NCBI GenBank assembly: GCA_022843045.1
Contig: JALHOJ010000003.1
Span: 41,578 to 105,577 of the forward strand
DNA: 64,000 bases
From: Phycisphaerales bacterium
GTDB lineage: Bacteria > Planctomycetota > Phycisphaerae > Phycisphaerales > UBA1924
Reading direction: 5' to 3'
The translations under genes were made by a program, and so were the position numbers. Within the stretch, counting starts at the first letter, position 1. The number at the start of each line of letters is the position of its first letter. Shown here piece after piece: positions 42,109 to 50,566 of the stretch. The notes beneath the pieces are model-generated. The model saw only the letters and a list, made by a program, of their open reading frames with translations, ran no database searches and was not told where the DNA came from.

Positions 42109-42154
42109 GGCGAGAATCCGTCGTCGAGTTGCAATCGGACGAGAACCGATGAAC

Positions 42155-43726
42155 CTAGGCGGATTGAGATCCGCCGCCCTGCAGATACGCCTGTCCAATC
42201 TTCCAAACCGGGCCCGCACCCATCACCACGACGAGGTCATTGGGCTTGCAGAGGTGATCGAGTTGCTCCACGATCGCTTCGAAAGGATGCAGGTGCATGG
42301 CGCGGATGTTCTTCGCCCGGAGGCGATCGACCAGATCGCCCGCCGTTACCTTCTGCTTCTCTTCCTCGCTGTCGCGCACGAAGTAGATCGGCGGCACGAT
42401 CACGATGTCCGCGTGCGTGAACGCGCTCGCGAATTCCTCCAGCAGGTGACGCGTGCGGCTGTGTTGGTGGGGCTGGAAGACGCAGATCAGCCGCCCGCCG
42501 CGATCCTCCGGGCGCTCGGCTTCGCGCAGCGCTCGGAGTGTGCAATCAACTTCGGTGGGATGGTGGCCGTAGTCGTCAAAGACCCGCACCTGGCCCGTGC
42601 CGACCTGCTTTTCGCCCAGGAGCTGCATCCGCCGGTCCACGCCCCGGAAGTTCGCGAGGCTCGCGGCGACGCGAAGCGGATCGGCCCCGGCCCAGGTCGC
42701 CAGCGTCATCGCGACGCCCGCGTTGAAGGCCATGTGCGCGCCGGGGATGGACATCACCCAGCGCGCGATGGTCTTGCGTTCGTGCGTGAGCGCGACCTGC
42801 CGCGTGGTGGGGTCAAAGTCGAGGACGTAATCGGCTTCGGGCGAAAAGCCGATGGTGTGGACTTCGCAAGCAAGGCCCGCCGTGACCTCGCGCCGGTGTG
42901 CGCCGTCGTGGGCGATCAGCAACTTGCCACCCTCGCTCCCCGCAGGCAGGAGCGACGCGAACTCGTGGAAGCTCTCGATCACGGCCTCGAGCGTGCCGTA
43001 GACGTCGAGGTGGTCGGCCTCAACGCTGGCGATGCTGGCAAATTGTGGGCGGAAGTTGTGGAAGGAGCGGTTGTATTCGCAGGCCTCGGCGACGAGGAAC
43101 CCGGGCTTGCCCTCCAGTGCGCCGGTGGGAATCGTCGCGCTGCCCAATCGGAAGCCCGTCGCGCCGGGCGTGGCGTCGCCCGTGCGACAGCCGATCACCG
43201 TGGGGCTGGCCAGCGCGCCGTGCGTCAGTTGGCTCGAGGTCGCGCCGACGATCACGGTGGGATCAAGCTGCGCGTCGGTCAGGGCGCAGCCCAGCATCGC
43301 CGTGGTCGTGCTCTTGCCGTGCGTGCCGGCGATCGCGATCCCCGTGCGACCCAGCATGCACTTGCCCAGGGCCTCGGCGTACAGCATCACCGGCACGCCC
43401 CGGGTTTCGGCTTCGAGCCACTGCGGATGGTCGGGTCGGACAGCAGCGGAAGCGATGACCAAGTCACACTTCGCGGGCAGCCACTGGGTGGTCTGGTCAA
43501 ACGTAACTTCAATGTTCTCACGCTGCAACGCGTCGATCACGATGCTGGATTCGCGGTCCGAACCGCTGACCATCGCGCCCCGCGACGCGAGCATGCGCGC
43601 CAGACCCGACATGCCCGAACCGCCGATGCCGATCAGGAAGACATGAGCACCTTGCAGACGCAGCGCCTCGGGCTTGGAAGGGCGTGGTTTGACTTCGCGA
43701 TGGGGCTCGGTGTGGGTATGGGGCAT
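42155..43726 (-). CDS. murC: UDP-N-acetylmuramate--L-alanine ligase
   Basis: The first Mur ligase, adding L-Ala to UDP-MurNAc in the cytoplasm, 523 residues. N-terminal UDP-binding motif IGIGGSGMSGLARMLASRGA; ATP loop IAGTHGKSTTTAML near residue 135; VEADHLDVYG-type motif, FDDYGHHPTEVDCTLRAL near 365, and QPHQHSRTRHLLEEFA. Length is within range, with an N-terminal extension of about 25 residues (MPHTHTEPHREVK). GGAA precedes the ATG at 43726 at a suitable distance. It is first in the operon murC-murB; the intergenic 46 bases carry no terminator. Confidence 0.96.
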   Translation of the reverse strand: MPHTHTEPHREVKPRPSKPEALRLQGAHVFLIGIGGSGMSGLARMLASRGAMVSGSDRESSIVIDALQRENIEVTFDQTTQWLPAKCDLVIASAAVRPDHPQWLEAETRGVPVMLYAEALGKCMLGRTGIAIAGTHGKSTTTAMLGCALTDAQLDPTVIVGATSSQLTHGALASPTVIGCRTGDATPGATGFRLGSATIPTGALEGKPGFLVAEACEYNRSFHNFRPQFASIASVEADHLDVYGTLEAVIESFHEFASLLPAGSEGGKLLIAHDGAHRREVTAGLACEVHTIGFSPEADYVLDFDPTTRQVALTHERKTIARWVMSIPGAHMAFNAGVAMTLATWAGADPLRVAASLANFRGVDRRMQLLGEKQVGTGQVRVFDDYGHHPTEVDCTLRALREAERPEDRGGRLICVFQPHQHSRTRHLLEEFASAFTHADIVIVPPIYFVRDSEEEKQKVTAGDLVDRLRAKNIRAMHLHPFEAIVEQLDHLCKPNDLVVVMGAGPVWKIGQAYLQGGGSQSA

Positions 43727-43809
43727 GGCACGCTTCCTTGCGTGGTGAGTGGTGGGGCGGGGTCGTCCGTGTGTTGGAGCAGTGTATCGGCGCGGATCCG
43801 GTCGTTCGA

Positions 43810-44313
43810 TCAGCGAGGCGGCCGTTGCTGCGTGGGAAATAGCGACCTCCCGCCCGCAGGCGGAGACCCGGCGGGCGTCACAGGTGTGGCGGCGGCAGGC
43901 TGCGTCGCAGCACTCGGCGGCGGCGTGGTCACGAAGACTTCGGTGCCCGCGCTGCGCTGCTGCAGTTTCTGCAACGCGGCGATATCTTCCTTCGACAACC
44001 CAGCACCTGAAATCCCCAGGAATCGCGGCCCGAGCCACACGCCCAATCCCACGCCCGATGCGAGCATGAGCACCAGGCCAATCAACAGCAAACGCCGCTG
44101 AAAACGCGGGTCGTCGCGGTCGGGCTGGTTGGCCTTGACGCGGTCTATGGTCTCGGCGGCCCCAGCCTTGGCGGAGCGGACGCCTTCCGCGACCGATTCT
44201 CGCACCGCACGGACGCGTTCGCCTGCGGAGTACCCAGCACCAGACCGCACGCCCGCGACGCGGTCGTCGATCCATCGGCCCATGCCGCCCAAGGTGTCTT
44301 CCCAGTAGCCCAC
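43810..44313 (-). CDS. Hypothetical single-pass membrane protein
   Basis: A 167-residue protein. Residues 1-75 are helical and charged (GRWIDDRVAGVRSGAGYSAG, VKANQPDRDDPRFQ), one membrane helix (LLLIGLVLMLASGVGLGVWL) lies near residue 80, and a Pro/Thr/Ser-rich tail without folding signals follows. No family recognised. It ends 84 bases before murC on the same strand, so it could be its upstream partner, although nothing links it to cell-wall synthesis. A divergent ComEA-like gene begins at 44374. Confidence 0.6.
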   Translation of the reverse strand: MGYWEDTLGGMGRWIDDRVAGVRSGAGYSAGERVRAVRESVAEGVRSAKAGAAETIDRVKANQPDRDDPRFQRRLLLIGLVLMLASGVGLGVWLGPRFLGISGAGLSKEDIAALQKLQQRSAGTEVFVTTPPPSAATQPAAATPVTPAGSPPAGGRSLFPTQQRPPR

Positions 44314-44373
44314 AAGGGATTGTATCGGTTGGCCGGGAAAAGGTTGCAGACGCGGATGCGGCTACCCTTGGCC

Positions 44374-45198
44374 ATGGAAGGCGAGCGTCCAACCTCGGCG
44401 TTGGCGGGACCCGTCCGCTGGGTGGCGGTGGGGGCGGTCGGGGCGTCTGCGGTCTTTGGCACGATTTGGACTGTGGCGACGCGAACCCCTCGCGAAGCGC
44501 CCGCGTTGCCGCCTGCTGCGGTCGTCCTGCCGCCGATCGAGCGAGGCGAGGCGATGAGCCCCGCGACCGACGGCCCAGGCGCGTCGCGCGAGCCAGCCGA
44601 GGCGATGACGTCGGGCGAGTCGTCAACAGTTCCTGTCACAGACGTTTCGAGCAATCCGGCGACGACGCCAGTCATCATCCGGTCATCGCAAAACGAACTT
44701 GCAAGCGGCGCGGACTTCTCGCAGCGGCCCATGATCGTGAGCCGCTCACGAATCGGGCCGCCCCTTCCCGATGTGGAACCTGCGGGCGGCTCGAAAGCCG
44801 CGACCGACTCGCAAGGCGGCGCGAATGCAGATGGAACCCAATCAAAGTCCGGCGCGATCACCTGGAAACGCTCGGCGGACCCGTCGCAGGCGGGCAAGGT
44901 GGACGCGGCTGCCGTCAAGCCCGACCAACTCTCGGAATCCACGAAGGACGGGCAACCCAAGTCGATCTCGCCGGCCGGGGCTGGCCGGAAGATCAACGTC
45001 AACAAAGCCTCCGCGGCGGAACTGGAGTTGCTCCCAGATGTCGGCCCCGCGCTCGCGAAGCGGATCATCGACCATCGCACCAAGAATGGGGCGTTCAAGG
45101 TGCTGGACGACCTGGACAAGGTGAGCGGCATCGGACCCAAGACGCTGGAAAAGCTCAAGGACCGAGTCGTGTTCGTCGATCCGCCGCCGCCCAGGTGA
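44374..45198 (+). CDS. ComEA-like protein with C-terminal helix-hairpin-helix domain
   Basis: A 274-residue protein. It has an N-terminal membrane anchor (RWVAVGAVGASAVFGTIWTV) near residue 15, a long low-complexity periplasmic linker (Pro/Ser/Ala) to residue 205, and a HhH-type DNA-binding domain at the end (INVNKASAAELELLPDVGPA, then HRTKNGAFKVLDDLDKVSGI), the ComEA signature. ComEA binds transforming DNA outside the inner membrane; a ComEC homologue lies at 58034. The long linker is unusual. ATG 44374 (MEGERPTSAL) was preferred over upstream ATGs. Confidence 0.84.
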   Translation: MEGERPTSALAGPVRWVAVGAVGASAVFGTIWTVATRTPREAPALPPAAVVLPPIERGEAMSPATDGPGASREPAEAMTSGESSTVPVTDVSSNPATTPVIIRSSQNELASGADFSQRPMIVSRSRIGPPLPDVEPAGGSKAATDSQGGANADGTQSKSGAITWKRSADPSQAGKVDAAAVKPDQLSESTKDGQPKSISPAGAGRKINVNKASAAELELLPDVGPALAKRIIDHRTKNGAFKVLDDLDKVSGIGPKTLEKLKDRVVFVDPPPPR

Positions 45199-45575
45199 TG
45201 CGGTGCTTCGTAAAGCACGGGGGTTGACGTATCATCAGCGGATGACTTGGGCGTGCTTGGATCGAAATCCGATCCGATCGCGCCAGCAGTGCGAATGGGG
45301 CGGCGGCACGCTGGTGCGTTGGGAAAGACCGCGCGCCGACTTCGCCGCGATACGAAACACGACCGACAGGGAGCGCCGACCGTCCCAGCCGTTTGATGTC
45401 GCTGGGCAGCGCGCCGCGAGACCATTCAAGGCCGCCGCGCACGATCAGACGTCGCATCGAGTCAATCCAACGGCCTGTCTCCGTGTGCTCCGTGGTGGAT
45501 TCGAACGCCGGGGGCGCCTGACGCGCCCTCTCGGTCGTGCTTCGAGCGGAGTCGGCGTTACCGGGGGGGCAACCC
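45199..45575. other. Gene-free stretch before mfd
   Basis: No convincing coding frame in 377 bases. Short frames on both strands are rich in Arg and Ser and carry no motif. The sequence includes GGGCGC-CTGAC-GCGCCC (about 45512-45528), a weak six-bp hairpin. A run of seven G just before the mfd ATG could serve as ribosome binding but is not a clear Shine-Dalgarno. Confidence 0.5.
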
Positions 45576-48500
45576 ATGTTTGATCTCTTGCGACTAGTTT
45601 CCCGCGCGCCGGGATTGGATGCGCTGGCGAGTCACCTCCACGCAGGCAAGCGTTGCGTCGCCGTCGGCAGCGTCGGAAGTTCGACCGCCCTGAGCGCAGG
45701 CGTCATCGCACGGACCACCAAGCGAGTCATCCTATTGGTCGTCGCCCACTTGGACGACGCCGACGAAGCCACCGAAGAACTCACTTCGTGTGGCATCGCC
45801 TGCGCACGCATCCCCGCCCTCGAGGCCAGCGCGGCGGAAGGCGGCGGCGCGGACTTGATCGCCGCCCGCGTTCGCCTCGCCCACGAACTCCCCACGCTCA
45901 CCGGCAGCGAGCGCGGCACGGTCGTGATCGCGCCGATCCAGGCGCTGATGCAAGGCGTGCAACCGCCCGGCGCAGCGAGCAAGCTGATCCGGCGCATCGC
46001 GACGGGCGAGAAGGCCCCGCCGCAAGCGCTCGCCGCGTGGCTGGCGGGCGCGGGGTACAAGCGCGTCGACGCGATCGAAGAGCCAGGCGACTTCAGCGTG
46101 CGAGGCGGTATCGTGGACGTTTTTCCCATCAGCCCGGCGTCGCTCGAAGAGCACGAAGGCGCGTTGCGCGTCAGTAGCGCGGGCGAACCCGTGCCCGTGC
46201 GGCTCGACTACTTCGGTGACGAAGTCGAACGCATCAGCGAGATCGATTCGGAAACGCTCGCGTCCGATCGCGTCGTCGCGGGCGTCGAACTGATCGCCGC
46301 GGACTTCGGCACCATGCAGCGCGACGACACGAACGTCTGCTTCGCGGAACTGATGCCCCCTGGCTTCGTGACGATCCTCGCGGAAACGATGGAAGTCGTC
46401 GAACAAGCCCGTGGGTACTACGAACGCGTGACCGACCCCAAAGGCATTTTCGGCCCGCCCGCCGTGCTCAAGATCCTCGAGCAGCGCTCGCACGCGATGT
46501 GCGAATTGAACCAGTTCTCCGCCGGGGCCAGCGCGACCGAAGCGCGGATCGAGCTGCCCTGGAGCAGCGTCCCGGCATTCCCGCAGGACGCGGGCCAAGC
46601 CGTGCACGAACTTGTGATGATGACCCGTGGCGATCACGCCAGCCGCATCGTGGTCGTCTGCCAGAACGAGGGCGAACGCACCCGCTTCGTCGAACTGCTC
46701 GCTCAGCACGCGCTGGACGAAGCCAAGGGCGAGAAGTCAGGCGACGCAGGCGAGCGCCGCTCCCAAGCTCTTGACGCGATCGGCGAACTGCCCACGGTGC
46801 CGCTGATTGAGGCGGTGGTGGGGTACTTGCATCGGGGATTTGTGGTGGGAAGTGACGAAGAGACGGAGAAACGCAGAGACGACGTGAGGGTGAGCACTCC
46901 GTCTCTCCGTCTCTCCGTCTCTCCGTCTCTTGCCTTGGTTCCCTACCACGAACTGCTCTCCCGTTTCGGCGTGCGTCGCTCCGCCCGCGTCGTCCGCGCA
47001 TCTCGCGCGATGGACACGTTCCTCGACTTCGACGAAGGCGACTACGTCGTCCATGCCGATCACGGCATCGCAAAGTTCGTCGGCGTGCGGCTGATGACGC
47101 CCCGCGAATTGCCCAGCGCACAGCGACGGCTCGAACTGATCAAGGGCCAGGCATCGGGCGAAGCCAAGTCCTCGCCCGAGCCCGAGGAGTATCTCATCCT
47201 CGAGTTCGCGACCCACGCGAAGCTGTACGTGCCCGCGACGCAGATCGACAAGGTGCAGAAGTACGTCGGCGGATTCTCCGGCAAGCCGCAGTTGTCGGTG
47301 CTGGGCGGCCAACGCTGGCAGACGCAGAAGGAGAAGGCCGCCGAGAGCGTGCGGGATCTCGCGGGTGAACTGCTCCGCGTCCGCGCCGCCCGCGAGCACT
47401 TGCCAGGCCTGAGTTTCCCCAATGACACGCAGTGGCAGCAGGAGTTCGAGGCGGAGTTTCCCTACGAAGAAACTCCCGACCAACTCGCCGCGTTGCAGGA
47501 GATCAAGCGGGACATGCACGCCGCAAGGCCCATGGACCGCCTCATTTGCGGCGACGTGGGCTTTGGCAAGACCGAACTCGCGATCCGCGCCGCGTTCAAG
47601 GCCTGCGAGTTTGGCAAGCAGGTCGCGGTGCTGGTGCCGACCACCGTGCTCGCCGAGCAGCACGAACGCACGTTCAAGAGTCGGTTTGCGGGATATCCGT
47701 TCCGCGTGGAGAGCATCTCTCGCTTCAAGAGCGACGGCGAAGTCCGTGAAGTGCTCAAGCAGCTTCGCAAAGGCGCGGTCGATCTCATCATCGGCACGCA
47801 TCGCTTGCTCAGCCAAGATGTCGTCTTCAGCGATCTGGGCGTCGTGATCGTCGACGAAGAACAGCGCTTCGGCGTCGAGCACAAGGAAGCGTTGCTGCGG
47901 CTTCGATTGACCGTCGACGTGCTGACGCTCTCCGCCACCCCCATCCCGCGCACGCTCCACATGTCGATGCTGGGCCTACGCGATATTTCCAGCCTGACCA
48001 CGCCCCCCGCCGACCGCCGCGCGATCGTGACGGAAGTGATCCCGTTCAACACCCGGCGTGTGCAGCAGGCCATCCAGCGCGAACTCTCACGCGAGGGCCA
48101 GGCCTTCGTCGTCCACAACCGCGTCCACGACATCCGCGCCTTCGCAGACGACATCCAGCGGCTCGCGCCCGGCGCCAAGATCGTCGTGGGCCACGGCCAG
48201 ATGGGCCCGCACGAACTCGAGGAAGTCATGCTCAAGTTCATCCGGCATGAGGCGGACATCCTCGTCTCGACCACCATCATCGAGAGCGGCATCGACATCG
48301 CCAACGCCAACACCATGATCATCCACGACGCCGATCGCTTCGGCTTGTCAGACCTGCACCAGCTTCGCGGCCGCGTGGGCCGGGGCAAGCACCGCGGCTA
48401 CTGCTACCTGTTGCTGCCCGAAGACCGCAGCGTCCGCGAAACCGCCCAAAAGCGCCTCAAGGCCCTCGAGCAATACTCGATGCTCGGCGCGGGCTTCAAG

Positions 48501-49268
48501 ATCGCCATGCGCGACCTTGAGATTCGCGGCGCTGGCAACATCCTGGGCGCCGAGCAATCCGGCCATATCGCGCAGGTCGGCTACGAAATGTTCTGTCGCC
48601 TGCTCGAGGATGCGGTGCACGAACTCAAGCACGAAGTCAAGCCCCGACAGCCCAGCAGCACCAGCGTCGAAATCGGCGTGAGCGGTCACTTCCCCAAGGC
48701 CTACATCCCCAGCGACAAGCGCCGGCTGGGCGCATATCGACGCGTCGCGACCGCGAAGAACCGCGAGGAACTCGATCGCGCCCGCACCGACATAGTGCAG
48801 GCGTATGGCCATCTCCCCGCACCCGCCGAGCGACTGCTCGAAGTCGCCGAACTGCGCATCGCGCTCAACCTCCTCGATGTCCGCACGGTGAGCATTCGCG
48901 AAAAGGACGTGATCTTCCTCTGCAAGCACCGCGATGTGCTCGCCAAGGAACTCGCCTCCCGTGCATCAACCGCCGCGGCTCGCGAAGCCACCATCACGCC
49001 CCTGCCGCCCGAAGAGGGCGGCGAGTTCGACATGGTCTACTTCCGCCCCAGCGCCCAGGCGATGGAACCCAGCACGCTGCTGCGGGTCTTGCGAGCGCGG
49101 TTAGGCTTGTACTCGCTCCCGCCCGCTGCGACAGCCAACGCGGCATCCGGCCAGGCGGACGGTGCTCAAGTCTCAGCGCCGCGTGGCGCAAACCAGCCAT
49201 CGATGCCAACCGCGAACACTCCTCGCCGCCCTTCCCCGCCACGAGGGAAGCGATCACGCATGAACTAA
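45576..49268 (+). CDS. mfd: Transcription-repair coupling factor, with palindrome insertion
   Basis: Mfd displaces RNA polymerase stalled at lesions and recruits UvrA. 1230 residues. The N-terminal UvrB-homology part (GDFSVRGGIVDVFPISPASL, VRLDYFGDEVERI), the CarD-like RNAP-interacting domain (LDFDEGDYVVHADHGIAKFV) near 490, and the RecG-like helicase are all present. Helicase motifs: LICGDVGFGKTELAIRAAFK near 655, VDEEQRFGVEHKEALL, LSATPIPRTLHMSM, and VSTTIIESGIDIANANTMII; TRCF domain at the end. Residues about 427-453 (DEETEKRRDDVRVSTPS, LRLSVSPS) are the product of the palindrome at 46854-46931, inserted between FVV and LALVPYHELLSRF. ATG 45576 begins the conserved part. Confidence 0.95.
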   Translation: MFDLLRLVSRAPGLDALASHLHAGKRCVAVGSVGSSTALSAGVIARTTKRVILLVVAHLDDADEATEELTSCGIACARIPALEASAAEGGGADLIAARVRLAHELPTLTGSERGTVVIAPIQALMQGVQPPGAASKLIRRIATGEKAPPQALAAWLAGAGYKRVDAIEEPGDFSVRGGIVDVFPISPASLEEHEGALRVSSAGEPVPVRLDYFGDEVERISEIDSETLASDRVVAGVELIAADFGTMQRDDTNVCFAELMPPGFVTILAETMEVVEQARGYYERVTDPKGIFGPPAVLKILEQRSHAMCELNQFSAGASATEARIELPWSSVPAFPQDAGQAVHELVMMTRGDHASRIVVVCQNEGERTRFVELLAQHALDEAKGEKSGDAGERRSQALDAIGELPTVPLIEAVVGYLHRGFVVGSDEETEKRRDDVRVSTPSLRLSVSPSLALVPYHELLSRFGVRRSARVVRASRAMDTFLDFDEGDYVVHADHGIAKFVGVRLMTPRELPSAQRRLELIKGQASGEAKSSPEPEEYLILEFATHAKLYVPATQIDKVQKYVGGFSGKPQLSVLGGQRWQTQKEKAAESVRDLAGELLRVRAAREHLPGLSFPNDTQWQQEFEAEFPYEETPDQLAALQEIKRDMHAARPMDRLICGDVGFGKTELAIRAAFKACEFGKQVAVLVPTTVLAEQHERTFKSRFAGYPFRVESISRFKSDGEVREVLKQLRKGAVDLIIGTHRLLSQDVVFSDLGVVIVDEEQRFGVEHKEALLRLRLTVDVLTLSATPIPRTLHMSMLGLRDISSLTTPPADRRAIVTEVIPFNTRRVQQAIQRELSREGQAFVVHNRVHDIRAFADDIQRLAPGAKIVVGHGQMGPHELEEVMLKFIRHEADILVSTTIIESGIDIANANTMIIHDADRFGLSDLHQLRGRVGRGKHRGYCYLLLPEDRSVRETAQKRLKALEQYSMLGAGFKIAMRDLEIRGAGNILGAEQSGHIAQVGYEMFCRLLEDAVHELKHEVKPRQPSSTSVEIGVSGHFPKAYIPSDKRRLGAYRRVATAKNREELDRARTDIVQAYGHLPAPAERLLEVAELRIALNLLDVRTVSIREKDVIFLCKHRDVLAKELASRASTAAAREATITPLPPEEGGEFDMVYFRPSAQAMEPSTLLRVLRARLGLYSLPPAATANAASGQADGAQVSAPRGANQPSMPTANTPRRPSPPRGKRSRMN
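46854..46931. repeat. GAGACGGA palindrome inside mfd
   Basis: The left arm 46854-46884 (GACGAAGAGACGGAGAAACG and GCAGAGACG) and the right arm 46897-46931 (CTCCGTCTC repeated, ending CTCTT) are inverses with an 8-9 bp period and a loop of about 12 bases. The frame stays open and encodes DEETE, RRD and LRLSVS, the same peptides as the palindrome inside the MBL hydrolase at 17421-17530. Confidence 0.78.
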
Positions 49269-49431
49269 GCCCGCACCCGCGTCAAGGTCCGATACGCCCA
49301 GAGGCAAACCCACTGGATCAGGCTGTGAGGCGGCATACCCCGCACCGCCACCGAACTTGCGTTCAGACGCGTCCGCTGCAAGTCGATACCGAACTCGTCG
49401 GGCGGTTTGCGCCCGCCCAGGAGGTTTGCTC

Positions 49432-50550
49432 ATGGATCGCAAGACGCGTGGCGTAGTCGTGGCACTGGTGGCGGCGTGCGGTTTGGTCGCGGCGGCAACT
49501 GCGCACCTGGACGATCACGCCAAGCCGGATCATGGCGACACGCCCGCGCCCGCCCACGGCGCAGCGGACGATCATGGCACCGCCAAACCTGCGCCCAAGG
49601 CCAAGGACGACCGGGCCAACCCCTTCAAAGCTGGATCACGCAAGGCAGACGCACCTGCAAAGGCTACAGCGAAGGACGAGGCCAAGCCAGCGAAGTCTGA
49701 AGATGCGCACGGACCTAACGCCGACAGCAATCACGCCGAAGCCGCGCAGCCCGCGGCGAGCAAGCCCGCGAAGGCCAGTGCTCCCAACGCGAGCGCCACG
49801 CTCACCGAGGCCGGCGCAGTCGCGGCGGACGAAGCCCTGACGCTGCTCAAAGAAGGCAACGAACGCTGGGCCAACAACTCCAGCGTGCATCCCGCGGTCG
49901 ACTCCGCCCGTCGCGAAACGCTCGCGTCGGAAGGCCAGCGTCCCTTCGCAACGATCCTCACCTGCGCCGATTCGCGCATCCCCGTCGAACGCGTCTTCGA
50001 TCGTGGCGTGGGCGAGATCTTCGCCATTCGCGTCGCCGGTAACGTCTCAGGCGCGAGCGAAACCGGCACGATCGAGTACGGCCTGGGCCATCTCAAGACC
50101 CGCCTGCTCGTCGTCATGGGCCACACCAAGTGCGGCGCTGTCGCCGCGGCAGCCAGCAAGGCCGAACTCCACGGTGCCGTGGGCGATCTGGTGAACAGCA
50201 TCCAGCCCGCCGTGCAACGCGCCCAGCGTCAGCACCCCGAACTCGACGCGACCGCCATCACGCCCTACGCGATCAAGGAAAACGTCTGGCAGAGCGTCTT
50301 CGGCCTGCTCAAGAGCGATGAGATCCGCGACCTCGTGTCAAAGGGCGACGTGAAGGTCGTCGGCGCTGTCTACGACATCGCCAGCGGCAAGATCGAGTGG
50401 CTGGGCGAGCACCCGTGGCAGCACGAACTGCTCGCCGCGCTCGAGTCGCGCAAGCACACGGAGACCGTTGCTTCCGCAAACGCTGGTGCAGAGGCAGACG
50501 CCTCGACCGAGCACCAGACGGCGGCTGCCAGCGAAGATGCCCACAAGTAA
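49432..50550 (+). CDS. Exported beta-carbonic anhydrase
   Basis: A 372-residue zinc enzyme interconverting CO2 and bicarbonate. It has a signal peptide (TRGVVVALVAACGLVAAATA), a long Lys/Ala/His-rich linker (residues 27-125) and a beta-class anhydrase domain. ILTCADSRIPVERVFDRGVG holds the zinc Cys and the Asp-Arg pair; VVMGHTKCGAVAAAASKAEL gives the other ligands (His and Cys), with FAIRVAGN between them. A His/Ala/Glu-rich tail ends the protein. Most beta enzymes are cytoplasmic, so the export signal is notable. AGGAGG precedes the ATG at 49432, one of the best ribosome binding sites in the window. Confidence 0.93.
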   Translation: MDRKTRGVVVALVAACGLVAAATAHLDDHAKPDHGDTPAPAHGAADDHGTAKPAPKAKDDRANPFKAGSRKADAPAKATAKDEAKPAKSEDAHGPNADSNHAEAAQPAASKPAKASAPNASATLTEAGAVAADEALTLLKEGNERWANNSSVHPAVDSARRETLASEGQRPFATILTCADSRIPVERVFDRGVGEIFAIRVAGNVSGASETGTIEYGLGHLKTRLLVVMGHTKCGAVAAAASKAELHGAVGDLVNSIQPAVQRAQRQHPELDATAITPYAIKENVWQSVFGLLKSDEIRDLVSKGDVKVVGAVYDIASGKIEWLGEHPWQHELLAALESRKHTETVASANAGAEADASTEHQTAAASEDAHK

Positions 50551-50566
50551 AGGCCCCGATCGATCT

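Noticed and set aside
45485..45535. GGATTCGAAC resembling a tRNA T-arm on the leftward strand
   Set aside because: The five-base stems beside TTCGAAT do not pair and no acceptor or anticodon stem was found.
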